A DNA stretch of 64,000 nt, taken from the NCBI GenBank assembly GCA_003993805.1, contig RSEF01000002.1, positions 75,249,278 to 75,313,277 on the forward strand. The letters run 5' to 3'. Under the pieces are notes generated by a model, which was given only the letters and a program-made list of their open reading frames with translations, did not search any database and had not been told where the DNA came from. Every line of letters starts with the position of its first letter. The first letter of the stretch is position 1. Source of the DNA: Himantopus leucocephalus. Taxonomy: Eukaryota > Chordata > Aves > Charadriiformes > Recurvirostridae. The translations under genes and the position numbers were made by a program. Below, piece after piece: positions 1 through 13,409 of the stretch.

Positions 1-3000
1 GCAAAGTCTCAGGACTGAGGCTTGACAGGCATGCTCACACCAAACTTTTCTTGACCTGTTGCAGCTTTGTCTTACTTGTTTTAGTTGTGACAATAATTTT
101 GGTAACAGACCTGATACTTACGGCTAATTTATCATTTTTCTATGGCACAACCATAGGTTTCCATAGGTAGCAGCAACTAGAATTTTTCTATGTAGAAAGA
201 GATATTTATGTCTCTGACACAATGATGTGGTGTAGACAAACAGAGGTCTGGTACAAGATTGTTGAGTAGTGAAGCCACAGGACGCAGCCCAGAGGAGGGC
301 AGTCATGGGGTGATAAAAGATGGGGCACAGACTTCATGCTGGAAATCCCATAGCTATAAACAGCTCACCCATAGTCAGTTAAAAAAACTGCAGAACTGGA
401 CAAAACTGGTTTTAAATATAACAAAGAACAAAGAAATGGTATATAGCATATGTAAAAGGCATCATAGATAGATAATTCAAGCATAATGTAGAGCTGTAGA
501 TCAAACAAGAAAGAAAAAAGGCTTAAAAGTATGACAGCAAACACATAGAAATTACTCCAAGAGTATCCTAAAATGAGGAAAAAGAAACTATCAAAATGAA
601 CATTTTATTCCTCCCAGAAAAGGACTCCAGGTGCTGGCAACTCACCGTGGCACCTCACCACTGTCACCAGACTGAAACCACCAATGTTAAGACCCAGACG
701 AGCAGAGGAAGGGCGATCATAAACACCAGAAAAAGGGATGGAAGCCAAGAAGTGTGTGTATAAAAATTGTAACCATATTATTATTTATTCTTTTTCTGTA
801 ACATTCAGATCTGGACTAATAACTAACTAGATTCTGAAGATTTCCACTGTACTAACAGTAAATTCTTGGTTTTATGTATATATATAATGTGTATTTCTGC
901 TTTGCCCATAAACAAGTTTTTGAGTGTAAAACATGCTCACATCAATAAGAAAAGGCAGTGATTTTAGTGGGGTACGGGACTTCACACAGTAGACTAATTT
1001 TATCCTACCCCAACATCCGATTCCTTTTAAGTTATACAGCAATGCACTTCAGCCCAAAATTTCTCTCAATGTTGTCTAAAACCTGGAAGACTTTTTCTCC
1101 TGTGGCAGCACTTCTGTACCAGTTTTAGTTGCTTCTGCCCCCAAGGCCAGTCCCAGCTCCCTTGAGAACCAGTGGCATCTGCCTACTGGCATGCCACACC
1201 TCAAAGCGTGGGTGCAGCACATTGGGCTCAGACCTTGACCCTCTATTCATCAGCAGTCCCAGGGACTTCTAGAATGACACAGAAGCCCCCAGGCATCTAA
1301 TAGAAAATTACAGGCTGTTACCCTGTGCATACATAAATCTGAATCTCTGTCAGGATTAGGCATGAACCACGATTTTCATAGGATGTTAGGAACTGCTTCT
1401 CAGAAATTAGCTTTTATACTTTGTAAGTATTAGTTTGTACTTCCACAATTTATTTTATTTCTACTTTACTAGTTTCCATAATATAATAAATTTCTGGTTT
1501 ATGTTAAGGATTCAGGATGTGGCTAATTTAACATTGCTGTTAACCTTAATTTTTTTGTGAAGATGGCAAAAGTCTAATCTTGGAGCTACATTTCAAATTT
1601 GATTGTTTATAAAGCATCTGTTTTATTAAAATTGGAGGCTCAGAGAATGACAGCACATAAACTAATATTTCTTTCCTCTCTTATTTCCCCAGTGGAAGGA
1701 ATATGTTTTTCCACTTCAATTAGTTTTCAATCTCCCTCCTGCAATATGATCAAAATGTTTCATGCTGGCCAAATTATTAGTGGCAACTGCATGACACATG
1801 AAGAGTTGTATCTAAAATGTGATTTAACAAACTGGCTGAGTCCTAAACACAGAGCAGACTGACTTTCAATGGACCAGTCCAAATTCATCCCTAGTATTAC
1901 GGGAAAACTAATTCCACTATTTTTCAAACTACTCTTGACAAGATCCTTTAAAGTCTATTTTTTTCTGGTTTCTCAACACCTTCCCTAGCTGACTTGCTCC
2001 ATTGCTTATTATCATACTTGCTCTAACAAGCAGTAAGTCAGTAAAAGTTCCCATTCTTATCAGCCAACCCTGAGCAGTTTCCTAGTTAGTGAGCCCAAAT
2101 CTCCGGGTCACATCACAGTACAGATTTTTATTGTATTTTCTTTACAAACTTTCTGGGTATTTGGTGGTTCTTGCAAGAACTTGTCCAGAGTACATGACAT
2201 TGAAGAGAAGTCTGTGCTAAGATAAGGACAGTACAGGTCAGAGAATGGAGTTGCAATCTCAAATAATTTCATAAGTATTAACTTATGTGCTAATTGATGG
2301 AGGGTGAGCTTTTCATTTCTAGTTCTGAGACTTCTTAGCTAGAAAAGATTAGTGGTTAAGATACATCCTGTAATATCACAACTCAGTTTTGTTGGGTAAT
2401 GGAACATAAAATGAAGTTATAATGAAATAAATGCAACTGTTTAGCAGAAATATATGTATTTAGTAATTCAGGCCACCCATTTCCATCATGTGCACACAGC
2501 AAGAGTGGGTTACTGTTGTGGGCTTGCATTGAAAGCAAAAAAGCTTTTGGTTTTACAGAAGTGTTTTACTGTCAGCAATATATGTTTTCTCATTAATAGC
2601 TGTGATACTGGGAATGTTTTTTACTCTTATTTCTCTAATACATCACTTCTGAGCTAACCTGTTAGCTGTTTACTACTGCCAGAAAAAGGAGTTCTCAGCG
2701 GATGTTATGAGTCCAATAAAAAATACATGTTTTTATAAATTCAGAGATGCCAGAGTGAGGACAGAAGGACGAAAGAAAAAAAAAATTCTAGAAGCCTCAA
2801 TCAATGTGTATCTTTTCTCTTAAAATCTTTTAAAACACAAATACGCCTTACCTTGCTTGTGTTACAGCAGGTTATTTCATAAGTTTTATGAACAAATGTT
2901 GGTGGGTGGACTGTTTCTGTGTTGTAATTTCCTTAAGCTTTCCCATGGTGGTATGAAGTATTTGCAGTAAAGATAAGAAAGCTTTTGTGGAGCTCTGTTT

Positions 3001-3599
3001 TGCAGTGTGAAATACTATTTCATACCCTGTTCTTGCTGACGCTAATGGGCAGCTGTATCAGTCTGTCATGTGTCCTTTCACACCTGATATTCTGTGCCCT
3101 AACTAGAGTTAATCTTACAGACCAGCAAAGCAATAGCAAGCTACTCTACAATAATTTAAAACATGATTTGAATTTTATGCTGCCTTTGATGATCGTATAC
3201 AGAAGCAGAAATGCCACTGCCCCAAACATTAAGTCAGTCAATAGACTGTATCCTGTCCTTGGCAACAGCAAAATGGATGCCTGTAGAAAGTACAAGACTG
3301 AAGACCACTACAGAGCAAGACTTTCTGCTGTGGAAGCTGTATCCAGACCACTGCATTGAAGTATAGACAAATCAGACATATGGTCCGTGAAATGGCCTGA
3401 GTTTTCTTTGGATCTTTTTGTACATCCTAAAGCAAAAAATTTGTCAAGAGCTATGTAGGCTATATGTAACAGTATTTCCTGCCCTTCCCTGTAAACCTGC
3501 TGTGGTACCTGTCACTTCTTGTGTTTTGAGAAACATCGCAGAAGCTTTCCCATCACCTCCTCAACGTCATCTCTTGCTTTAAAGACTCCCGTAATTTCT
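1..3599. other. Unique AT-rich non-coding sequence
   Basis: I recognise no gene or repeat here. The longest open frame (plus strand, 2985-3359, 124 codons) begins with a hydrophobic stretch, has no domain I recognise and no coding-like context, so I treat it as chance. A slightly GC-richer patch lies near 1080-1300 but gives no readable exon. The stretch is probably intergenic or intronic. Confidence 0.6.
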
Positions 3600-4430
3600 A
3601 TCTTGAGTTGTGGGGTCTTTTACCAGGTTGAAGTGTTCTTAACAAAAATAGTGTCCTTAGAAGTTTAGAAGTCATTTTATTGCTGTCCTTCTGCATGGCT
3701 TTCCTACTTTGCCATAGACCCATTCAGATAGAGAATATGAAGAATATTCAGTTGAACCATAGGCACTTACAATGGCTCAATGAGTTTGTTCTCTAGTCCC
3801 TTTCTAATCATTTCTAATCATAGTACTCTATTTGCTGCTTTTTTAGCAATAACTGAGGGCTCTCTTGACATTCTCACAGAACTATTTGCCCTGACCAGGT
3901 AGAGCAGTTATTTTAGTGTCATTATTTTTATGTTTAGTTAGGACTGCTTTTTCCCCATTTACAATACTTCCTAGTGAACTGCACAGAGTTTCTATCATTT
4001 TATTGTCTGCTCACTCAGCATGGTCTTCACCCCTTCAAAGACAGATTCAGTTGTAATATTTTTTTTAAAAAAGCAGTAAATTTTGCCCTTTTACTGTCTA
4101 CATCCTTTTAGATCAGTTATGTATGCACTGAAAAGCACAGATCTCTGAAATTCTTCTAGCATCCTCTCTTTATCAATAAACTTGGCCTTTTGCTCTTCCT
4201 TACCCATCCTTTCATGCATTATGAATCTACAAAAATGATGATCCCTTTCTCCAATAACATCTTGATTTGTTCAATAATCTCTGATGAGGGAAGCTGCCAA
4301 AAACATATTTAGAACTCTAAATAGTCTTTATCTGCTGAAACATCTTTATCTACAAGAAAGGTGACAGTTACTCTCATATGCTGTTTTCTTTCATCAGGTA
4401 AGGGCTCCCCTTGGCTGCATCAATACTGTC
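3600..4430 (-). mobile_element. Ancient, heavily decayed CR1/L3-like LINE fragment
   Basis: Read on the minus strand, this block follows the RT-to-3' part of the old CR1 lineage seen in turtles, crocodilians and (as L3/CR1) mammals. Landmarks on the plus strand are the pyrimidine-rich phrase around 3801-3845 (tttctaatcatttctaatc then tttgctgctttttt), a segment near 3930-3990 matching the 'phobic-Leu-His-Leu' part of RT, and the stretch at 4105-4150 matching the conserved region after the RT active site. Every frame is broken by stops and indels, so nothing can be made from it. Edges are uncertain by about 100 bases. Similarity is from memory of the family and is weak by eye; a young avian CR1 would be much closer to consensus. 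Confidence 0.55.
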
Positions 4431-5683
4431 AATAGTCTTAGTTTGATAATTACTCATCTAGCATTCAGCTAGAAATTACTTTAGGAAAGGCTCTCAGCCT
4501 GTATTTTAAAGCAGATAAAATGTGAAAATCACAGTGAGTTCTTGTGTGGTGACAGCTTTTGAATTAAGAGAAGTGATACGTGTGACGAAGACAGGAATTA
4601 CTATATATTCATGAGGCAGATCATTTATACATCCAGAGTGAATCCAACGCGATCATGAAACTCAATTTTAACAGTTCTTATGGATATGGTGATATTTCCA
4701 AGAGTTCAGTCATGAGCTGAACCTCTTGTTTTCCTTTACTGTATATGAACAGGAAAGGGGAGGGTTTTTTCAGTCATGTTCGTTATTGTAAGTGACGCAG
4801 TTGTATGATCCAGACATTTTTCCATCTCTTTTATTCTTGAGTAATCAATGAAACATGAAAAAAGAATTTATCATGATAAAACTAGATGCCTCTTCAATAC
4901 AAAATTTCTGCCTGTTTTATTCTTTATTATGCACTGTAAATGGCAGCAGCACTTGCTGCATGGAAATCTAATTATTTTTGCACAGAGCACTTTATTTAGC
5001 CCAATATGTCACAGACATGAGAGTAACTCAAGGATGCAGTAAATGAGGAAAAAAAATTGACTGGGATAAAAGCAGCCAGAGCAAACATTTTAATTCGGCG
5101 GAGGCCAGTTGAGACGGTAGGACATGGATTATACTAATAGTATTATTTTTCTCCTTTTTCAAAAAAAAATGTAGCTAAGATGCTAAAAGCTTTGCATTTC
5201 CTTTCTGTACAACAAACAGATGATTGCATGTGGTCCAGAGCTGGTAAATACCAGGAGCTTAGAATTTTTAGAAGTGCAGCACTGTGGATATCTGTGCCAG
5301 AGAGTGAACTTACTCATGCAGCTAATTGCTGGAAGTCATTTCCTTGCGAAACACAGGAAGCGTCTTCAGATAAGAGAGGGAGATTTAGGCTTGAGATATA
5401 ATATAGATACAAATGGAGGATTAGAGACAGGGGAAGATTATCTGGAAGTAAACTGCAGTGTACACCAGTAAGCTTTTAACATGGTTCACTTAGTTGCTTA
5501 CTATACAGTTGGAAATTAAGAGAACATTTCCAAGTCCCATTCTGCAATTTATTTGCTTGCACTTCATTTTCTGAAAAGCTGCAGTACATACTTATTATTC
5601 TTAGAAGTGTGGTATGGTGTGTGATTTTTTACTGGGCTTGAGTTGGAGGAAAGTGTATGGGCAGATTTTAAAGGTAGCTGTTC

Positions 5684-5709
5684 TGTGTGTGTACATCTAC
5701 GCACACACA
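5684..5709. repeat. Short GT then AC dinucleotide runs
   Basis: A run of alternating T/G is followed after a short spacer by alternating C/A, so the two runs can pair with each other as a small hairpin. This is a simple-sequence feature; no function is implied. Confidence 0.6.
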
Positions 5710-7114
5710 CGTGCAGATATAGACACACAGATCTGTGGTACCATGGATGATTTTATTTTTTTTTTGCCTACCCAACTGCAAACCGAAGGCCTTCCTCTTT
5801 TAAACTTTCTCAACTGATCTGTTTCAAGGTTTCCTCTGATGAACAGGATCCTGTAAGAACAGGATCAAACACAGTGTGGTGTATCAAAGACTGTGCTGGT
5901 GAATATTCAGCTTTCTTCAAGATAAAGAAGAGTTGATTTCTAACCCATATATCCTTCTAGAAACTTAAGTGGGGTCTTCTCTAAAGGCAAATGCTGCCTT
6001 TTTTTTCTCTTCTGCTGCCTCTTACACTGACAGTAAATGAGAAAGGATCTAACATTGTATTAAACCATTTTGGAAACCCTTTGAGTAATATGTTTCAGTA
6101 ATATCTCTTACCCTATTCAGCTAGAGTTTCAGATAAAACGATAGATAGGCAGACCTTCCACACCCACCTACCAAAGAAATTAGAGAGAAGCCTGCTTTAT
6201 TTTCTCCCTGGGATTAGGTGTACAAGTCATTATGAGTTAAATAGATTTCTTGGGAAAGGAAGAGTTTCTTCAGCTCCACAGAAGCTGCAATTTGGTCTTC
6301 ACTGCCCAGAACCTTGCCTCAGAGGGAAATCAAATCAGAGACACTAAGGAGTAAGTAGATTACTGGGCTGACTTTATGATGTTTACTAAAGATTATAAAA
6401 AGATTATATAAGGCATACCCTCATTTTCTTCAATTTCATCTTGACCCAGTAAATCATTTTATGTGCAGTTGTCTTGGAGTCTCAACAAAGAACAACTACT
6501 TTTAAATGGACATGTTTATTTTGTATTTCACACAGATATTTTCTTTTGAGAATAAGAAATGGCTGTCAGAAAAGTACACTTTTACTTACAAAGAAAAAAG
6601 TAGTCAGTATTTCACTCCAATGTCCTATGTAATCATCGTTTTTAATATAGTATTATATTCATTGTTCTTTGGAAAGTGTTCTCTGAATACTTATGCTAAT
6701 TCATTGAATATAACTTTAATCTTTTATCTATTTATCATAAACCAAATTAAATGAAACAGGAATTATGTCAAAAATAAATTTTTCAGGCAATTTCAAAACA
6801 TTGTTTCAATTTTTACTTTTGAACATTTCCATTACATCAAATATGAATAAGATGTAATTAGTTTACATTTAAATAAAATATCTTGTCTTGAAATACAATA
6901 CAGATATGTTAGAAAGATGAAGCTCTGTAAAAATATTGATGTGAAAAGTATGCTGAATTTTTTTTTTCTCATTACAAGTCCTGGTTTTCATAAAGTGATA
7001 TTTTCTGATGAAATGAATGCTTTCCACTGAAAAGTTCCTGCTAGGTCTAATTTCTTCTGAAATTACTTCTGCTGTATAAATCTGTGGTCCAACTTCAATT
7101 AAATTATCTTTTTA

Positions 7115-7169
7115 TTGTCTCCCACAAAGCAGGAGATGCATGATATTATCATCATCTCTGTGGAGACAA
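7115..7169. other. 55-nt near-perfect hairpin
   Basis: Left-arm blocks TTGTCTCC (7115-7122), ACA (7124-7126), GAGATG (7133-7138) and ATGAT (7140-7144) are followed in reverse order by their exact complements ATCAT, CATCTC, TGT and GGAGACAA (7148-7169). That gives 22 Watson-Crick pairs with a 3-nt loop (ATT), 1-nt bulges at 7123 and 7139 and a 6-nt bulge at 7127-7132. The flanking sequence is AT-rich. It is short for a microRNA precursor. It could be a conserved structured element, a tiny MITE relic or chance. Confidence 0.6.
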
Positions 7170-8660
7170 GTTTCAGACATTGCAACGATTTTATTAAAAA
7201 ATAGTAATTAATTTCTTTATAAAATTTTCCAAGATCCAGTTAAGTAATTATTACTCTGAGCTAAAAAGCAGAAAGATATATGCAAAATGTCATTTAAATA
7301 TAAAAATATTTACTTTTATCTGTTTTCTTCGTAAGTTTGCAGAAAAAGTTGATATGCTGTTAGATAGAATCAAGTACCATAAAAAATGATCTAACATCAG
7401 TGACCAAGCACGGAAAAACTTCATGGGATATAACACCAGGAAAATGAAAGGTTAGAAATGTTTGAATCAACTTCTTATATTTATGTCAAGTGGCAAAAGC
7501 ACAGGTGTTACTTAAATGTTCACTTTTTTGAACACACAGTTTAATGAAGGCTTTAATTTCATATTTTTGCAAATACCAAGCAACCAGAGCATGTTTAAAA
7601 TATTATAAATACAACCCCATGTTAGAAATACAGCTATCATGTTGGTGGGGAAAATCTGTATTCTGTTCCAGGCTGAATATACTTTTGGATTTTTTCTGTT
7701 GGCAGAAAACTTGGGAAGATTTTATTACAGTTCTGAAACTAGCAGTTGTCCTCTGTGCTTTACCTCAGAGCAGCTGCCACAAGAGACCCCTGCACCTCTG
7801 AAGAGAAAGCTAAAACTAATCATCTCTCCTTCTCACACCAGATGTTAGCCAGGCTGGTTGATGGGGCCAATGTGGGCTACTATAATTGCCACGTGTATGC
7901 TTCCTGATAAAGTATGGCTCCAGATATGCTTAAAAGGTAGCTACGAAAACCTTTCAGCTATGCACAAACTCCACAAGTCTGCTATCAGCAGGTATTATTC
8001 TAATGTAGCAATCTTCCCTTCTCCTTCTCCCCCAAAACTTCTTTTGAAGATTGACGTTGCTCCACTCTCTGGTTTTAATAACTCTGTTGGAGTCATATAG
8101 CTCCCACCTTCATTTTTTATTTAACAGAAAGGGGAAAAAAAACTCTGACAAGAGGAGTGCAGGTTTATATTATTATTGTGTGGATGACAGAAGCTGTAAG
8201 AAGAAAATGCAGAAGCTGAATAAGGAGAAAGCTATCTGACGGCTGAATGTAGGCACGCTGGCATGTTCAGTGTGCTCAGTGACCCACAGAGGTGCTGGGA
8301 GGGGTTAGCAGGTGCCTCTGTTGGCATAAATTTGGGGCTTGATGAAGAATCTCAGATTTCCTTTCTTGTAGCAAAATACCTTGCTCTTTTCCTTGAGCAA
8401 CCAGTCACGGGAGACATGGTGGTACACCACCACCTTCACATCAGAGTCTGATTCTTTTGCCCGGCATATTGACAGTTTACTCCGTTTTATAAAAAATCCA
8501 CACTACTTTGGAGATATCAGCCCCAGGAGTCACGTGGCAATGACTGAGCATTCATTTTCATTCTGTAATAAACTCGTGGAAGATGGGAGTAACGGGGCAT
8601 GTTAAGGGACCTCTACATTCTTTACATCTTTGGGACCATTACAGTTTAGGAGTCTTCTGC

Positions 8661-8683
8661 ATAATGCTTGGTGGCAGCATTAT
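8661..8683. other. Small perfect hairpin
   Basis: ATAATGCT and AGCATTAT form an 8-bp perfect stem around a 7-nt loop. A stem this small is expected by chance now and then in 64 kb, so it is recorded only as structure. Confidence 0.4.
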
Positions 8684-8964
8684 AGTCATTTCAGGGTTTG
8701 CTTTTTTTCATATCACAGTAGTGGCTCTTTATTGAGCAGAACATTTAGCAAATATCAACATTTATTTTTTTCAGGCCTTCTCCAGAGTGTTGTAGCCTTC
8801 TCAGCTACTTAAAACATATGGTCTGTTTCAGACTGAGCTGAATGCTGTTCTAAACATGGTTGTGCTGCACTGGAAGGACTTCTTTCAACTAAGCATTGAT
8901 CATATATGTTGTCTTCATGGTATCTAAATATGAAAGAATTTGTGGTCTGATATACTAACTCAGC

Positions 8965-9012
8965 GGGGGGGGGGGGGGGCCCCCCAATTTTTTCTTNGGG
9001 GGGGGGGGGGCC
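8965..9012. other. G/C homopolymer block with one N; likely sequencing or assembly artefact
   Basis: Fifteen G are followed by six C, a short AT-rich spacer, an N at 8997, thirteen G and CC. The sequence on both sides is ordinary. Homopolymers of this length around an undetermined base suggest a low-quality join or polymerase slippage at a G-rich site. The minus-strand open frame across it (8809-9120), with its proline runs, is a by-product of the block. Confidence 0.75.
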
Positions 9013-12000
9013 TACAAATTTGTCTATCTTTGCCAGCCCTCTGGAGAGAGGTAAATTAAGTCCATGCACTAAGATACTTTGCTCTCTGCACACTCCTTCC
9101 TTTAGCTGTGGTTGAAACACAGCTGATTTGAAAATGACATAAGAAATGCTGCAAAAGTCATGTTCTCAAAAGACAGCTGATGATCTGGATGAGGAGACGC
9201 CAGGGGCTACGCACAGACATGGGGGAGTGGACGCAAGCTGTGACAGTCGTCAGTCAGCAACTGGCACTTTGTCATGCACTATTTCAACACACAAACGTAA
9301 GATGACCATCAACGACTGCAGAAAACCATCACTGTGTGAAGGGGTTTGCTCTGCTCCCCACACATCCAGGTGCTGAAGGCCTTGCTTGTCTGGACACAGG
9401 TTATTATTACACTCTAAAAGAAGCCCTCATATGTTACTAGTGCCCTAGGATTTAGGGGTAGTAAAGCAACTGCTGGTGCTCTGGGGTAATAGCAATTTGG
9501 TAAGCGGCAACTATCTGGCCCAGAGATTATGGTTCGGCATGAATGAATGGGCTTCCAGCACTCCACAGGCTGTCTCTCTAGTGCATGTCTCCGAGATCCT
9601 CCTACCCCAAGCTGCCTGTACATATTTGGTTTTTCCTACGGTATTTCTGTTGGTGATCTGCAGACCTTGGTGCAGATTCTTGTGCATTAGCACAGATAAT
9701 TGCCTGGCTGGGTACTCAGTAAATCTACCATCTGAATGCCTGGACAGAAGGGGCTCTATTTTGTTAGGGTAGTATGGATAGCCATAAGATTTCAGTGTTC
9801 ACTGCTGTTTTAAAGTGTTATAATACTCTCTACTGCTTTTGCTAATGAACCTGAACCTTAGTATTTGAACGTCTGATAGAAGAAAGTTTAATTACATATG
9901 GAACAGCTGTAAGTTGGTGCTTAAATATGCATTTAATCAGATGAAAATAGCATTGCTTGGAACCCGCTCGAATGTTCATGTGTCCCTTGTTATTCATATT
10001 ATTAGGACACGTAAAAATGAGGAAAAATTTCTGCTGAAGAGGAATGTACTAGTGAGTGATTGTTTCCAGACCCAAGTCAGAAAAATGAAAAGTGCACTAT
10101 TGATCCCTAGAGCTTAGTCTAAAAAGCCCTTGTGACTTTTATGAGTTTTTATCAAAATAAGTAGGGTACCAGGAACAGAATCTGAAAATTATCCCTAAAT
10201 TTTGAAATGGAGGAGAAAAAGGTGTACCTGTTAACAAAAGAAAGATGCAATCAAAATACATCAACCTAGCTCATTCTGTGGGGAAAAAGAAATGGTGACT
10301 GGATACTTATATAGCACGGAGAATTTTTCTGCAGGAATTTGGAGTTTTGAATATAATTTGATTTTAATGGTGGTGGGGTTTTTTGTGTCGTTTGGTTTTT
10401 TTTCCCCCCCCTCAGAGGCAGCCATGAGATAAAGAGATGAGATCAAAACAGCAAACTGCATAGGACTATGAAAGACTTAAAGAGGATTTTTTCAGGAAAT
10501 GTTGTTATAGCTGAAATTCAGCAAAGCCCCAGTGTTTTTCAACTCAGTTGTTCTAAACAGATCAACGATTCAAATGAAGGCTGAAGAGTTATTTTCTTTA
10601 TTTAGATGGAACCTCAAGCATGTCAGTGGACTAAGCTTTTATTTCACCTCCTGCCAGTTCCTTACCGCACCATGACATGTCACAGGCTGATAGGTCATAG
10701 AACTGGGTTTACAAGAACCTGAAGTCTGTAAATAGGGATTTCACAGATTCAGTTCAACAATGAATGAATTTCTAGGAAGCCAGGTGGATCTTTTGTTTCA
10801 GCTCTGATGACAAGAGGCAGAGAAGAGCATCGCTACAAACATGGAATTGTACCTTCCTGAGACTGTTTTCCTCTTTGAACATCCCTTTGCACTGTGAATG
10901 TGAGAAGGTGAATGTGGCTCATTTCTTTTCAGGCTGCAGCAAACATCTTATTGTTCCACAATAAGACAACACTATTTTTTTGCTGGCAAGACACCCTTGC
11001 ATCATTTCTCCTGGAGAACTCAGAAATTAAAGTTTTGGGGAGGAAAAAAAAAATGTTTGCTGTCCAGAGAGGACAACATGGTTTAAAAGCTTCTTTTTAA
11101 AAATTTGCCCCTCTATATTAGTGAAACCAATTATAAAATGTTGGAAAATGAGGCGTCAGGTAACAGAAACAATGTTACAGAAGTAACATGTAAAATGTAT
11201 TCCTTCTGAGAATGTTGCATTTACTCTATAAATTGAGCACCTCAGAAGTTTTCCAGAGGGACTTTAAAAGGGGAAAAGAAAAAAGGAGCTGTTACTGTGT
11301 CTCATGATGATTGAGGAAATGCAAATTGTTTGCAGAAGGTTTGAGTCGTCCTTTGAAACTGTAATTCCAATGTGAGAAGAAAAATCTCTCAGACCGCGTT
11401 GGGCTGCAAGCGTTTGCTGAGCAGAGAGAAAGCAGGCATGTTAGTAAGCATCGTTTGCCTTCATGTTCAAAACAGCTATGTCTAAACTGCAGGGAGCTGT
11501 AAAGCATCACATGCCCTAGAGTGCTGGTGCCATTCAAACCTAGCTCAGTTATCTGTCCTGATCATTGAGCGACTCTTTCACGGTCTGTTTCGCTATGTTT
11601 TCCTCTCATAGAAATAAGGGTTTAGGAAGAGAGAATGGGATAACGCACACCAGGGCACCATCCTAGCATAGAAATAAAGTCCATAATAATCCAGGAATGG
11701 GAGTTTCGTACTATGTGGAAGATGACCAGCCCCATAATCCCTATCACAGAAGCCAAGTAAACAAATGGAGTTGATAAGGAATCATTAATACCAAAGCCAA
11801 ATCAACATTAGATGTGAAGCAACCAATACTTCAACACCCAGGGTAACCTGATGAGTAACAAAATGCTCTGGCTGTTTCTGATCACAGTCACTGTAAGTGG
11901 TTTGTTTACCATGAGATTCAAATGAAGTCCCATAAACAGTGGTTCAGGGAAATTTTGAATTTGATGATGAAATGTCAATAAGCCAAAAAGCTAATTTTTC

Positions 12001-13364
12001 ACTCAGTATAAAGTAATGGTATATTACACATATGCTATTCCAGCTGAAGGTTCAGCCAATTAACATGGCAGTTCATTAAAAAGATTGAATATTATTGGAG
12101 TGGGGGAAGATTGCTAAGCACCAGTTTCAGGCTACCTTTAAGAGCATCGTATCTGTAACAGATGTTGGTTGTCAGTTCTCCTGGGAAACGCACAAAAAAA
12201 TGTTGCACACATCAAACATCCCTTTACACAGTGTACTCTCCAGCTTCTGGAAAACATCACTGTGGAAACTTCTTAGTTGAGAATTTTCATTTGTTTCATC
12301 AGCAAAAGCTGATACTTATGCCCCATTTGAAAAAAAAAAATAAAATCTAGTGCTTGAATGTAAGATTTAGATATGGTAAACTGAAAAAAAAAATTCTTTC
12401 TTTTTTGGTTGCTGTAACAGTCAGCCCTAAAACTGATGGAAAATGCAGAGGAGGGCCTAGGGGAGAAGACATTATCTAGAAAAAGCACTTTAAACTGGAA
12501 GGCTATCATTTATGTTATTATCCTGAAATGTATAAGTCTCCCAGAAGACCTGACAGTGATCCAGCAGGTATGAATTGATATGAGGCATGTATGATGCATC
12601 CTTGTCATGATGTGTGATTTATAAAATATACTGGCAGTCTTAGAAATTAAATAGATGAGCAGACTTTCTACTCAAGCTGCACAGGAAGGACAAATTAAGG
12701 AATAAAAGAAAAGTGGCAATTTGGAGATGTCCAAAGGAGTACAATAGTACTCCTTCTTCTGCGTAACATTTCCGGGAGCCCAACTGCACAAAAGGGAGCA
12801 GGGTTAAAAACAGAGTCCTCAAACACTAGTTATAAATCAAAACATCCTGGATAAATGAAGGGAGGGGGATGTGGGGCTGACTGACAAAGCAGTGAGGTAC
12901 AACACAAGACAAGAGGAAGGAGGAGAAAACAGCACAGAAAGGATGTGGCTTAAAAGCATCGGCAAAGGTGAGAGCCCTGTGGGTGGGAGGAGCAGCTTCC
13001 CAGGCTGGCACCGCAGCTCCGGGTGGGAACCGCAGCGCTGGTGAACAGGACTCTTGCAAAGCCAGTGATGAGTAGACCTAACAGAGAGCCTGAGAAAAGG
13101 GATCAATTTCAGCCCACCTTATCTGTCTGACTTTAAGGTATTTGTTTTGAGATGAAGTTTTCACTTCTGTGGTTGAATCATTTGCCTCTGCACTGCTAAC
13201 AAAAAACCTGCTGTTTCCATCTGAAGCTGATCTAAGTATTTGAAGTAGACTCAAATGAAGCTGCAAGAAGCAGCTGCAAGAAGCTTGGAGATCCTTAGAG
13301 GCAAAGTCAAGCAAGAATGTCAGGACAGACTCGCCCTTCAGACAGCACTATTTGCTGCTTCTGT

Positions 13365-13409
13365 AACAAAAAACCCAAACCAAACCAAAAACAAACAAAC
13401 AAACAAAAA
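13365..13409 (+). repeat. (CAAA)n-like simple repeat
   Basis: A run of AAACC and CAAA units, becoming regular AAAC near its right end. It is an A-rich microsatellite. No LINE or SINE body lies directly upstream, so I do not call it a retroposon tail. Confidence 0.7.

Larger units (their letters stand above)
4431..8964. other. Unique AT-rich non-coding sequence
   Basis: No gene seen. It contains a short GT/AC repeat near 5.7 kb, two small hairpins (7115-7169 and 8661-8683) and several open frames of 60-85 codons with no recognisable domain. A 12-bp palindrome (ACAGGATCCTGT) lies near 5842, part of a short direct repeat of GAACAGGATC. The rest is stop-rich. Confidence 0.6.

Noticed and set aside
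2985..3359. 124-codon plus-strand open frame with a hydrophobic start
   Set aside because: No recognisable domain and no neighbouring exon or promoter signals; a frame this long can occur by chance among many in 64 kb.
8809..9120. 103-codon minus-strand frame with proline runs
   Set aside because: It crosses the poly-G/C block and an N, so its frame depends on an unreliable sequence.
12960..13060. GC-richer patch with AAAGGTGAGA donor-like site
   Set aside because: No readable coding exon, no TATA or CpG cluster strong enough to call a promoter.
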